From positions 4,092,001 through 4,156,000 of the forward strand of contig NZ_CP016438.1 of NCBI RefSeq assembly GCF_001685355.1: 64,000 nucleotides of DNA, given 5' to 3'. The notes under the pieces were generated by a model. The model did not search any database. It saw nothing but the letters and a program-made list of their open reading frames with translations, and was not told where the DNA came from. Each line of letters begins with the position of its first letter. The first letter of the stretch is position 1. This DNA is from Streptomyces lincolnensis (GTDB lineage Bacteria; Actinomycetota; Actinomycetes; Streptomycetales; Streptomycetaceae). A program made the position numbers and the translations under genes. Of the stretch, positions 34,132-41,887 are shown piece by piece.

Positions 34132-34722
34132 ATGCGTGACGAAGCGGTGGCGGGAGCGCTCGTCGGCGCCGTCCTGATCGTGCTGGGCTACGCCTCGGGC
34201 ATCGGCGCCCCCGCCGCGTCCGGAGACACCGCGGCGCCCGCGACGACACCACCGCCCGCGGCCACGGCTCCGGCGGCGCCCACGCCCACCACCCCGGGGA
34301 CCGGAGGGGACCAGTTCCCCGTCGGCACCGGTGAGCTGCCGTCGTACGGCGGTGTGGGCGGGGGTGCCGGATACGGCACCGGCGGTGTGGCCGGGGGCAC
34401 GGGCGGTACCGGTGGCTCGGGGCACTCCGGTCACCCGACCTTCCCGCCGGTCGACCCGGGCTCCCCGACTCCCACCCCCGCACCGACCCCACCGGGCTCC
34501 ACGCCACCCGAGGGCGACACGTGCGAGAACGGCGAGGTCAGCCTCGTGAAGCCGCTCCTGACCGGGCTGACCGGCCCCGTGTTCGGGCTTCTCGACGGCG
34601 GGGAGGCGAGCCCGGAACCGACACCGACACCGACGCCGTCCGCCTGCGTCGGTCTCGGTCCCGTCTCCGTCCCCGGTCTGCTCGGCATCGGCGCCTCTCC
34701 GCTGCCGGAGGCGACGCCATGA
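34132..34722 (+). CDS. exported Pro/Thr/Gly-rich protein, first gene of copper operon
   Basis: 196 residues, unrecognised. A short N-terminal hydrophobic segment (VAGALVGAVLIVLGYASGIGA) is a signal or anchor. The rest is low complexity: Ala/Pro/Thr-rich, then GYGTGGVAGGTGGTGGSG, then PTPTPAPTPP. Two cysteines frame a more ordered part (CENGEVSLVKPLLTGLTGPVFGLLDGG ... ACVGLGPVSVPGLLGIG). Its stop overlaps the CopC-CopD ATG by 4 bases, so it belongs to that operon. It may be a cell-wall spacer or partner protein. Confidence 0.7.
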   Translation: MRDEAVAGALVGAVLIVLGYASGIGAPAASGDTAAPATTPPPAATAPAAPTPTTPGTGGDQFPVGTGELPSYGGVGGGAGYGTGGVAGGTGGTGGSGHSGHPTFPPVDPGSPTPTPAPTPPGSTPPEGDTCENGEVSLVKPLLTGLTGPVFGLLDGGEASPEPTPTPTPSACVGLGPVSVPGLLGIGASPLPEATP

Positions 34723-36032
34723 CGCCGACCGTCCGCCGCGCCCTGCTCCTGCTCGTCCTCACCCCGCTCCTCTACGTCCTGACCGGCGCCTCCGGTACCG
34801 CCGTCGCGCACACCGAGCTGGTCTCCTCCTCCCCCAAGGACGGCGCGGCCCTGAAGAAGGCCCCCGACCACCTCACCCTGACCTTCGACGAGGCCGTCGA
34901 CCCGGCCGGCGTGCGCGTCCTGACCATGGACGGCGACCGGCTGCCGGTGTCCCGCACCGGAGCGGACTCCGTGCGGGTGTCCCTGGCGGCGCCGGGGCAG
35001 GGGCGCATCGCGGTGGTCTGGTCGGTGGTCGACGAGGAGGACGGTCACGCCTCCTCGGGCCGGATCGCCTTCGCCGTCGGTACGACGGCCACCACGACCG
35101 GCGACGAGGCCTCCGTCCCCGCTCCCGCACCCTCCCCCTCGGTGCGGAAGGGCCTCGTCGCCGCCCGCTGGGCCGGCTACCTGTCACTGGCCCTGTTCGT
35201 CGGCGGGCTCGCCTTCGTGGCGCTGCTGTGGCCGCTCGGGGCGTACGAGCCGCGGGCCCGGGCGCTGCTCGGGCTGGCCTGGGCGGGCGGCCTCGCGGCC
35301 ACCGTGGCGGCGATCGGGCTCCAGGGGGCGTACACCTCCCTCGGCGGCCTGCGGGACGCCCTGCGCCCGGCGACGTACGCGGACGTACTGGCCACCGAAC
35401 CCGGCGTCGTGCTCGCCGCGCGCGGGCTGATGTGGGTGCTCGCGGCCGTGGTGCTCGGCGCCCTGCTCCAGGGGGCCGCGCGCTCGGCGGGCTGGCGGGT
35501 GGGTGCCCTCGCGGTGGCCTTCGGGCTGCTGCGTACGACGGGCATGCACGGCCACAGCTCCGAGGGCGGCGAGCCGACCTGGGGCGCGGTCGCCGATTTC
35601 GCGCACCTGCTGGGCGCCTCGCTGTGGATCGGCGGACTGGCCATGCTCGCCGTCGCCGTACTGCCCCGCCGCCGGGCCGGGGAGCTGGCCGCGGTGGTGC
35701 CGGGCTACTCGCGGCTCGCGGCCGTCAGCGTCACGGCCATCGTCGTCGCCGGACTGGTGCTCGCCTGGCAGGTGGTGGGGTCGTACGACGCCCTGCTGCA
35801 CACGTCGTACGGTCAGCTGCTGCTGGTCAAGACGGCCGTTCTCGGGGGCGTGCTGGTGGCCGCGTACGCGAGCCGCCAGTGGGTGCGCACCCGCCTCGAT
35901 CTCGCCGTGCTGCTGCGCGGCGATGCCGCCACCGTGCGGTCCTTCGGCTACTCGGTCGCGGCCGAGACGGGGCTCGTCCTCGTCGTGCTCGCCGTGACGA
36001 GTCTGCTGGTCACGGCCGATCCCGGCCGTTGA
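34719..36032 (+). CDS. CopC-CopD fusion, copper resistance/import protein
   Basis: 437 residues. A signal peptide ends at AVAHTELVSSSPKDG, so the mature CopC domain begins with the N-terminal His that binds Cu(II); an Asp and the His in VVDEEDGHASSGRIAF complete the site (about 31-130). A linker leads to CopD, about eight membrane helices (AGYLSLALFVGGLAFVALL to TGLVLVVLAVTSLLVTA), with GMHGHSSEGGEPTW between helices. It moves or buffers copper at the membrane. ATG overlaps the upstream stop; the next gene follows after 27 bases. Confidence 0.88.
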   Translation: MTPTVRRALLLLVLTPLLYVLTGASGTAVAHTELVSSSPKDGAALKKAPDHLTLTFDEAVDPAGVRVLTMDGDRLPVSRTGADSVRVSLAAPGQGRIAVVWSVVDEEDGHASSGRIAFAVGTTATTTGDEASVPAPAPSPSVRKGLVAARWAGYLSLALFVGGLAFVALLWPLGAYEPRARALLGLAWAGGLAATVAAIGLQGAYTSLGGLRDALRPATYADVLATEPGVVLAARGLMWVLAAVVLGALLQGAARSAGWRVGALAVAFGLLRTTGMHGHSSEGGEPTWGAVADFAHLLGASLWIGGLAMLAVAVLPRRRAGELAAVVPGYSRLAAVSVTAIVVAGLVLAWQVVGSYDALLHTSYGQLLLVKTAVLGGVLVAAYASRQWVRTRLDLAVLLRGDAATVRSFGYSVAAETGLVLVVLAVTSLLVTADPGR

Positions 36033-36059
36033 ACCACCCATCAGTACAAAGGAGTTGAC

Positions 36060-37070
36060 GTGACACGATCCGAACGGACCGATGGGTCCGCCGAGCGGCG
36101 GCGCAAGCCGCCGGCCGGCAACCGGGCCCTGCTGGTCGCCGGGCTGGGGGCGGCCCTGGCCGCCGTGCTCAGTCTCGGACTGCTGAGCGCGGTCACGGGT
36201 TCCACCAAGGCCTCGCAGCAGGCCGCGGGCGCGGCTCAGGCGCCCGCTGCGGCCGCGGCCGAGGTGCAGCCCGCCGCCGCTGCCGCCCCCGACCACCAGG
36301 TCGACATCATGAGCTACGAGTTCGGCGACGGTAAGCAGCTCGTCGTCGAGGTCGGCCAGACGGTCCAGTGGACCAACCACGACAGCGCGCCGCACACAGT
36401 CACCACCACCAAGGCCCCGGTGTCCTTCGACTCGGGGACGCTGGAGCAGGGCGACTCGTGGTCGTACACCTTCACCAAGGTGGGGACGTACGAGTACTAC
36501 TGCGCGGTGCACCCGGACATGGTGGCGTCGGTGAAGGTCGTGGCGGCGGACGGCGGTGGCGGTTCCACCCCGGCCCCCACTCCGACCCCGGCACCCACGA
36601 CACCGCCCGGCGGGACCCCGGCGCCCACGCCCACCACTCCGCCGACCACCGGGCCCACGCCCAGCCCGACGCCCTCGGGCGGCACCGGCGGCGGCGGAGG
36701 TTCCGGTGGTGACGAGCAGTGCACCAGCGTCAAGAACGTGCTGCTGCCGATCCTCCAGCACCTCTACTCGGCACACCTGGAGGAGTCTCCGGGGCAGCAG
36801 GTGAAGGACGCGCTGGCGCTCGACTCGTACATCAAGATGCACACCGTGTGGATCGAGAGCATCCTCAAGCCGGCCGTCGAGGGCGGCGGCACGGTGGCCG
36901 ACAGCACGCTCGGCACGCTGCTCCAGCACATCTACGCGGCGCATCTGAACGAGTCGCTCGGACAGCAGGTCACCGATCTGCTGAACGTGGACAGCTACGT
37001 GAAGATGCACACCGTCTGGGCCGGGCAGCTGCTCACGCCCACCACGGACTTCCTCACCGACAACTGCTGA
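36060..37070 (+). CDS. membrane-anchored cupredoxin with duplicated His-rich C-terminal domain
   Basis: 336 residues. Membrane helix about 22-45. A plastocyanin-like blue-copper domain at 77-163 has ligands H112 (SAPHTV), C148, H151 and M154 (YYCAVHPDM). A Pro/Thr and Gly linker (168-218) leads to two copies of a ~47-residue unit at 224-270 and 282-328 with LLQHIYAAHLNES, GQQV and SYVKMHTVW in common; each keeps three His. C221 and C336 could close the domain by a disulfide. GTG at 36060 follows AAGGAG. It probably carries copper or electrons outside the cell membrane; the repeat unit is unknown to me. Confidence 0.82.
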   Translation: MTRSERTDGSAERRRKPPAGNRALLVAGLGAALAAVLSLGLLSAVTGSTKASQQAAGAAQAPAAAAAEVQPAAAAAPDHQVDIMSYEFGDGKQLVVEVGQTVQWTNHDSAPHTVTTTKAPVSFDSGTLEQGDSWSYTFTKVGTYEYYCAVHPDMVASVKVVAADGGGGSTPAPTPTPAPTTPPGGTPAPTPTTPPTTGPTPSPTPSGGTGGGGGSGGDEQCTSVKNVLLPILQHLYSAHLEESPGQQVKDALALDSYIKMHTVWIESILKPAVEGGGTVADSTLGTLLQHIYAAHLNESLGQQVTDLLNVDSYVKMHTVWAGQLLTPTTDFLTDNC

Positions 37071-37189
37071 CGCGGTCCGCGAAACGGGTGGACGCCGCTC
37101 CGGCCGAGGCTCAGTCGGCCGGAGCGGCGTCCACGCCCCATTCTCCACGCCCCCACCACACTTCGGGAACCGCTTCCAAGGAGACCGGG

Positions 37190-37771
37190 ATGACGACCGT
37201 CACCCTGCCCACCGTCCCGCCCCCGCCCGAGTCGCAGGACTTGGCCTCTCCCCTGCCCCCGCCCGGCCGGTACACCGTGGCCCCCGGCCGCTCGCTCGTC
37301 GAACTCACCGCCTGGTACGGGCCGTTGCCGACGCTGCGGCGCCGGGTGCGGCTGATCTCGGCGGCGCTCGACGTGCCCCACGAGGGCCTCGAACACCCCC
37401 GGTTCCGCTTCGAGTTCGGCGGACGCGCGCTCGCCGCGACGCTCGTCTCCGAGCGGGTCGAGGCGGCCGACGGGCGGCTCCAGCTCGCCGGTGACCTCGA
37501 TCTGGACGGCACCGGCTTCCCCGTCCTGCTGCGTCTGCGGGTGGTCCGGCGCACCGACGACCTGCTGCTCGTCGTGGGCACCTCCCGGCTGCCGTACCGG
37601 CTGCTGCGCCGGGCCACCGGATTCCGGCTGCCGTGGCGCCGCCCTGCCACGCGGGTGCGGCTGCTGGTGGCGGCGGAGTTCACCGCGGAGCGCATGGCGG
37701 ATGTCGCGGCGGACGTCACTTCGGACGTCACTGCGGATGTCACGGCGGATGTCACGGCGGAGTCCTCGTGA
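37190..37771 (+). CDS. YceI-like protein (tentative)
   Basis: 193 residues, no signal peptide seen. The segment GRYTVAPGRSLVELTAWYGPLPTLRRRVRL resembles the start of YceI-like lipocalin folds, and the following FRFEFGGRALAATLVSERVEAADGRLQLAGDLDLDG has alternating strands as in that family. The match is weak. The last 25 residues are a repeat, DVAADVTSDVTADVTADVTA, from five 12-bp DNA units. ATG at 37190 after GGAGACC. Its stop overlaps the GTG of the next cupredoxin gene (GTGA). Confidence 0.55.
   Translation: MTTVTLPTVPPPPESQDLASPLPPPGRYTVAPGRSLVELTAWYGPLPTLRRRVRLISAALDVPHEGLEHPRFRFEFGGRALAATLVSERVEAADGRLQLAGDLDLDGTGFPVLLRLRVVRRTDDLLLVVGTSRLPYRLLRRATGFRLPWRRPATRVRLLVAAEFTAERMADVAADVTSDVTADVTADVTAESS
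37697..37756 (+). repeat. 12-bp minisatellite, five copies, inside the YceI-like gene
   Basis: Five 12-base units of the type GCGGAYGTCACG (37697-37708, -37720, -37732, -37744, -37756) encode ADVT repeats. In-frame unit length means copy-number change would only alter tail length. Confidence 0.85.
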
Positions 37772-38469
37772 GGGCCGCCCGGGGTGCCGCCCTGTCGGCC
37801 GTGCTCGCGCTTCTCGCCCTGCCCTTGCTGTCGGCCGGCCAGGCGTCGGCGGCCACCTACCGGGTGACGATGAAGGGGTACGCCTTCTCGCCCGCGTCCC
37901 TGACCGTCCCGGCCGGTTCCACGGTGACCTGGACCAACCAGGACACGGCCCCGCACGACGTGAAGACCACCTCGGGACCGGCCTCGATCCACTCGCCCAT
38001 GCTCGACAAGGGGCAGAGCTGGAGCTTCACGTTCACCGCGGGCGGGTCCTACGGCTACTACTGCACCGTCCACCCGGACATGACGGCCGGGATCACCGTC
38101 CGCGCGGCGGCTCCGACCCAACACCACACGGAGGCCCCGGCCGGCTCCGGTTCGTCGGGCTCCTCGCACACCACCATGCCCGAGCACCACACGACGGCGC
38201 CGAGCCGCCCGCCGATGAGCCGCATGCCGTCGCCGACCAGTCCGCCGGCGTCACCCACCGCCCCCCAGGCGGCCGCACCGCAGCCCTCGCAGCCGCCGTC
38301 CGGGTCACCGCAGCCCGCCCAGCCGCCCCAGACGGTGACGACCGCCTCGGCGAGCCGCCCGCTCGACCCGCTCCTCGTGCTGGCCGGCCTCGTCGCCGGC
38401 GTCGCGGTGATGTGCCTGCTCCTGGTGGGTTCACGAGCGGCGACGGCCAGGAACGCGGAGGACACCTAG
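37768..38469 (+). CDS. exported cupredoxin with C-terminal membrane anchor
   Basis: 233 residues. Signal peptide (GAALSAVLALLALPLLSAGQASA), then a blue-copper domain at 30-113 with ligands H63 (TAPHDV), C99, H102 and M105 (YYCTVHPDM). A His/Ser/Pro-rich linker of about 85 residues precedes a membrane helix (PLLVLAGLVAGVAVMCLLLVG) and a short basic end. The GTG at 37768 overlaps the preceding stop. Compared with the 36060 cupredoxin it has the opposite topology: anchored at the C-terminus instead of the N-terminus. Confidence 0.85.
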   Translation: MRAARGAALSAVLALLALPLLSAGQASAATYRVTMKGYAFSPASLTVPAGSTVTWTNQDTAPHDVKTTSGPASIHSPMLDKGQSWSFTFTAGGSYGYYCTVHPDMTAGITVRAAAPTQHHTEAPAGSGSSGSSHTTMPEHHTTAPSRPPMSRMPSPTSPPASPTAPQAAAPQPSQPPSGSPQPAQPPQTVTTASASRPLDPLLVLAGLVAGVAVMCLLLVGSRAATARNAEDT

Positions 38470-38492
38470 GGCCTGGCCGGGGAGGGCTCCGG

Positions 38493-38999
38493 TCAGTCCT
38501 TCGCCGCCCGGTAGCGGCGCATCTTGGCGCGGGCTCCGCAGACCTGCATGGAGCACCAGCGGCCGCGGCCGGCGGGGCTGCGGTCGTAGTAGGCCCAGTG
38601 GCAGGTGGTGGCCTCACAGGCCTTGAGGCGGGTCCAGGTGCCCTCGACGAGGGCGTGGGCGACGGCCGCCGCCACGCGGGAGAGCAGCGGCCCCGCGTCG
38701 GACGGGGCGAGGGCGGCCGAGCCGTCGGCCGGGTCGACCGTGACGACGAGAGGCGCCTGCGCGAGCAGTTCCCCGAGCGGGGTCACCGTGCGGTGCGGCG
38801 GGTGGCCGGCGTGGGCGAGCAGGGCGGCGCGCAGGGACTCCCGCAGTTCGCGCGCGTCCGGCAGCTCCTCCTCCGTGAGTCCGAGACGCGCCCGCCCGTC
38901 CGCCGTGTCCAGCGCGTCGGCGCCGGTCTCGATGTCCAGCGTGTTCGCCAGGGACTCGATCAGGGCGAGTCCGCCGGGGGCGGGCGATCTCTCACTCAT
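38493..38999 (-). CDS. CGNR zinc-finger / ABATE domain transcription regulator
   Basis: 168 residues. The ABATE-type N-terminal domain (LALIESLANTLDIETGADALDT) is thought to sense a stress-related ligand. The C-terminal CGNR zinc finger has KACEATTCHWAYYDRSPAGRGRWCSMQVCGARAKMRRYR with four cysteines, expected to bind DNA. ATG at 38999. It is divergent from two VOC genes across a 103-base gap holding repeated GTTACC boxes, its likely targets. Confidence 0.86.
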   Translation of the reverse strand: MSERSPAPGGLALIESLANTLDIETGADALDTADGRARLGLTEEELPDARELRESLRAALLAHAGHPPHRTVTPLGELLAQAPLVVTVDPADGSAALAPSDAGPLLSRVAAAVAHALVEGTWTRLKACEATTCHWAYYDRSPAGRGRWCSMQVCGARAKMRRYRAAKD

Positions 39000-39008
39000 G
39001 CTTGCGAC

Positions 39009-39069
39009 GTTACCTCCAATGAGGCAGCATGCAGTAACCGTTACTGGTTACCCGCCTCTACAGGTAACC
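39009..39069. promoter_or_regulatory. cluster of GTTACC/GGTAAC boxes, likely CGNR operator
   Basis: GTTACC at 39009-39014, the palindrome GTAAC-C-GTTAC at 39034-39044, GGTTACC at 39046-39052 and AGGTAACC at 39062-39069, all between the divergent CGNR and VOC genes. Four related boxes in 61 bases is far above chance for this GC content. Confidence 0.55.
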
Positions 39070-39102
39070 GTGACCTCAAGCGATGACCTCAAGGAGGAAG
39101 TC

Positions 39103-39462
39103 ATGGCTCTCGCCAAGCTGGGTGCCGTCGTCCTGGACTGTCCCGACCCGCGCGCCCTCGCCGGTTTCTACGCCGACGTGCTCGGCGGCACCGTCGAGGG
39201 CGAGGGGGAGTGGGTGGACCTGAAACTGCCCGACGGAGGGTCGCTGGCGTTCCAGGCCGCCGCCGGATTCGTACCGCCGCGATGGCCCGCGGCCGACCAC
39301 TCGCAGCAGTTCCATCTGGACCTGACCGTCGAGGACCTGGACGCGGCGGAGAAGGAGGTCCTGGCGCTCGGCGCGAAGCCGCTGGAGGCGGGGGACCACT
39401 CCCGGACCTTCCGGGTTTACGCGGATCCGGCGGGGCACCCGTTCTGCCTCTGCGCCTGCTGA
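39103..39462 (+). CDS. VOC family (glyoxalase/bleomycin-resistance fold) protein, copy 1
   Basis: 119 residues, one glyoxalase-like fold made of two beta-alpha-beta-beta-beta halves: LGAVVLDCPDPRALAGFYADVLGG at the start, QQFHLDLTVEDLDAAEKEVLALGAKPL in the middle and RTFRVYADPAGHPFCLC at the end. The His in FHLDL is at a usual metal position. Subtype (glyoxalase, dioxygenase, resistance) is not clear. ATG at 39103 after AAGGAGGAAG. Followed 15 bases later by a paralogue. Confidence 0.85.
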   Translation: MALAKLGAVVLDCPDPRALAGFYADVLGGTVEGEGEWVDLKLPDGGSLAFQAAAGFVPPRWPAADHSQQFHLDLTVEDLDAAEKEVLALGAKPLEAGDHSRTFRVYADPAGHPFCLCAC

Positions 39463-39477
39463 GTCAGGAGGACGCTC

Positions 39478-39870
39478 ATGGAACCGGCCGCCCGTTTCCG
39501 TACCGTCGTGATCGACTGCCCTGACCCGCCCGCGCTCGCCGCCTTCTACGCCCAGGTCGGCGGCGGCACCCCCGAGGCCGCGGACGGTGACTGGGTCGTG
39601 CTGAGGCTCCCCGGCGGGCCCCGGCTGGCCTTCCAGCGGGTGCCCGGCCTCACCCCGCCTCAATGGCCGCGCTCGGACCGGAACGCGCAGCAGTTCCACC
39701 TCGACTTCGACGCCGGGACCACCTGGGAGGAGATCGACGCCGCCGAGGAGAAGGTGCTGGCACTGGGGGCGCGGGTCCTGGACCGGGAGGACTACGAGAA
39801 GAAGGACTTCCGGGTGTACGCCGATCCGGCGGGGCATCCGTTCTGCCTCCTCCGGATCGACCCGATCTGA
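39478..39870 (+). CDS. VOC family protein, copy 2
   Basis: 130 residues, tandem paralogue of the preceding gene with the same motifs (TVVIDCPDPPALAAFYAQVGGG, QQFHLDFDAGTTWEEIDAAEEKVLALGARVL, FRVYADPAGHPFCLL). It has an insertion of a few residues in the central loop. ATG at 39478 after CAGGAGG. Co-transcribed with copy 1 and likely under the same CGNR-linked control. Confidence 0.85.
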   Translation: MEPAARFRTVVIDCPDPPALAAFYAQVGGGTPEAADGDWVVLRLPGGPRLAFQRVPGLTPPQWPRSDRNAQQFHLDFDAGTTWEEIDAAEEKVLALGARVLDREDYEKKDFRVYADPAGHPFCLLRIDPI

Positions 39871-39877
39871 GGAGAAC

Positions 39878-41035
39878 TCATCCGTCCAGTTCGGCGATCT
39901 TCGCCGTGGACGGCTCGCGCCGCTGCTGTGCCGCCCGTGCGGTGAAGTCCGCCCCGCGCAGCACGCGTTGGACGTTGCCCCAGGTCAGCAGGGCGACGTC
40001 GGACTCGGTCCAGCCGCGCCGCAGCAGTTCCGCGATGAGGTGGGGGTAGCAGGAGGCGTCGGCGAGTTCCTGCGGATGGGCGGTGCCGGCGTCGTACGTA
40101 CCGGACAGGCCCACGCTCTCGGCGCCGGCGACCGTCCGCACGTGGTCGAGGTGGTCGGCGACGTCGCGGACGGTCGCACCGGTCTGCTCGGCGGTCAGCG
40201 GGACCATGCACAGGCCCTTGGCGGCGCCCAGCTCGGCGAGCAGGTCGTCGGGCAGGTTGGCGGGGTGGGGGCGCAGCACGCGGGCGGCGGAACGGGTGCA
40301 CAGCACCGGCGACTTGGAGACCGCGACGGCCCGGCGGATGGTCTCCTCGGAGGCGCCGGAGAGGTCGGCGAGCACACCCAGGCGGTTCATCTCGCGCAGC
40401 ACCTCCTCGCCGAACCGGGTGAGCCCGGCCTCGCTCGCCCAGGACACCCCCGACAGGGTGAGGGCGCGCAGGCCGAGGGCGTGCAGGGAGCGCAGGATGC
40501 CGAGCGAGTCGCCGAGGGCGGCGGCGCCTGCGGGACCGAGCAGGACGGCGATCCGGCCGCAGTTGCGTACGTCGGTGGTCTGTCCGGCGGTGTAGGCCAG
40601 GCGCAGCCCCTCGGGGTGGGTGCGCACCACCGTCTTGACCAGGTCCAGCTGCTCCAGCGTGGCGCCGACCGCCCGGTCGCCGTCGAGGCCCCCGGGCAGG
40701 TGCAGCGACCACAGCAGCGCGCCGACATGGCCCTCACGCAGCCGTGGCACGTCCGTGTCGACGGCGCTCTCCCCGAGCTCCAGGTCGAACCAGGGCAGGT
40801 GCCTCAGGGCCCACGGCAGGCCGCTGTAGCCGTCGGCCACGGGGTGCGCGTCGAGGAGCGCGCGGGCCCGTTCCAGCGGGGTGGCGTCCGGGTCGGCGAC
40901 GGCGGTGCTGGGCTCCGCCCCGACGGGCGGGGAGAGGGACTCCGGCAGGTCGTCCGGGTCGGGAAGGGACGGGGGCAGGTCGTCGAGCGCGCCCACCTCG
41001 GTCGTGGTGTGCAGTTCGTCCTGGAGGTCTGCCAT
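39878..41035 (-). CDS. membrane-dipeptidase-like protein lacking metal ligands (pseudoenzyme)
   Basis: 385 residues, homologous along its length to the renal-dipeptidase-type enzyme at 41888. Aligned by eye, the active-site positions are replaced: HxD becomes Y70-S-G72 (ADGYSGLPW against VDGHNDLPW), the bridging Glu becomes Ala (GPAGA against GAEGG), the metal His residues become Gly and Arg (DLSGAS, LCTRSAAR), and the catalytic Asp becomes Thr (SGTYDAG against GGDYDGT). The fold and end (IAELDG) are kept. An N-terminal ~50-residue Asp/Pro-rich extension is extra. It should not hydrolyse dipeptides but could bind them. ATG at 41035. Confidence 0.82.
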   Translation of the reverse strand: MADLQDELHTTTEVGALDDLPPSLPDPDDLPESLSPPVGAEPSTAVADPDATPLERARALLDAHPVADGYSGLPWALRHLPWFDLELGESAVDTDVPRLREGHVGALLWSLHLPGGLDGDRAVGATLEQLDLVKTVVRTHPEGLRLAYTAGQTTDVRNCGRIAVLLGPAGAAALGDSLGILRSLHALGLRALTLSGVSWASEAGLTRFGEEVLREMNRLGVLADLSGASEETIRRAVAVSKSPVLCTRSAARVLRPHPANLPDDLLAELGAAKGLCMVPLTAEQTGATVRDVADHLDHVRTVAGAESVGLSGTYDAGTAHPQELADASCYPHLIAELLRRGWTESDVALLTWGNVQRVLRGADFTARAAQQRREPSTAKIAELDG

Positions 41036-41166
41036 GACGGGCTCCGTACGTCGTGATCACCGTAGGGTCACCGTGCCACGGAGCGGGAGGGCCTTCCTGG
41101 TGGGCGGGGCGTTCGGGGTATGCGGCGGCCGGGCACCTTCACCGGTGGTTCTTCGTATGTCAGTAC

Positions 41167-41859
41167 GTGAACCTTCAAAAACCCCCCACCCCGGCCCGCG
41201 TCCTCGTGGTGGACGCCGACCACCGCACCAGACCCCTGATCGCGGCCCTCAACGAGCTGGACTTCGACGTGTTCGCCGCCAACCGCGGCCGCTTCGCGAT
41301 ACCCATCGGCCGTTCCGTACGACCCGACCTGGTCGTCCTGGACACGGCCCTGCCCGACGGCGACACCTTCGAGACCTACGAGGCACTGCGCGCCGCCGGT
41401 GTCCAGGCACCGGTGCTGTTCCTGACCGCCCAGGGCGACCGTGAGGCCGGAGCCGCGGTGCACCGGGTGATGGCGGACTCCGACGGCCATGTCACCAAGC
41501 CCCTCGCGGTCCCCGAGGCGGTCGCCCGCGCCCAGGAACTGCTGGAGCGCGACCGGGCCGACGAGAGCCGGCTGCTGCGCAACGGCACCCTCTCCGTGGA
41601 CGCGGGCCGCCGCGCGGTCTGGCGGGACGGGGCCCGTGTCGACCTGTCCGACCGCGAGTTCGAACTCCTCGCCTACCTCATGGACAACGCCGGCCAGGTC
41701 GTCTCCAAACAGCAGATCCTGGAGCGGGTCTGGGGCGCGCCCTTCCGCTCCGGGACCGTCGAGACGTACATCTACTACCTCCGCCGCAAACTCGGCGACG
41801 AGAACCAGTCCCTGATCAGGACGGTACGCGGCGTCGGCTACACGCTGAGCCGCGGCTGA
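41167..41859 (+). CDS. OmpR/PhoB-type response regulator, orphan
   Basis: 230 residues. Receiver domain at about 10-120 with RVLVVDADHRTRPL (acidic pocket), phosphoacceptor Asp in DLVVLDTALPDGD, Thr in LFLTAQGD and Lys in HVTKPL. C-terminal winged helix (RNGTLSVDAGRRAVWRDGARVDLSDREFELLAYL to VETYIYYLRRKLGDENQSLIRTVRGVGYTL). GTG at 41167. No histidine kinase is adjacent. It lies between the two dipeptidase paralogues, divergent from the inactive one. Confidence 0.88.
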   Translation: MNLQKPPTPARVLVVDADHRTRPLIAALNELDFDVFAANRGRFAIPIGRSVRPDLVVLDTALPDGDTFETYEALRAAGVQAPVLFLTAQGDREAGAAVHRVMADSDGHVTKPLAVPEAVARAQELLERDRADESRLLRNGTLSVDAGRRAVWRDGARVDLSDREFELLAYLMDNAGQVVSKQQILERVWGAPFRSGTVETYIYYLRRKLGDENQSLIRTVRGVGYTLSRG

Positions 41860-41887
41860 CTCCCGGTGCGCGACCGGTACCCGGCGA

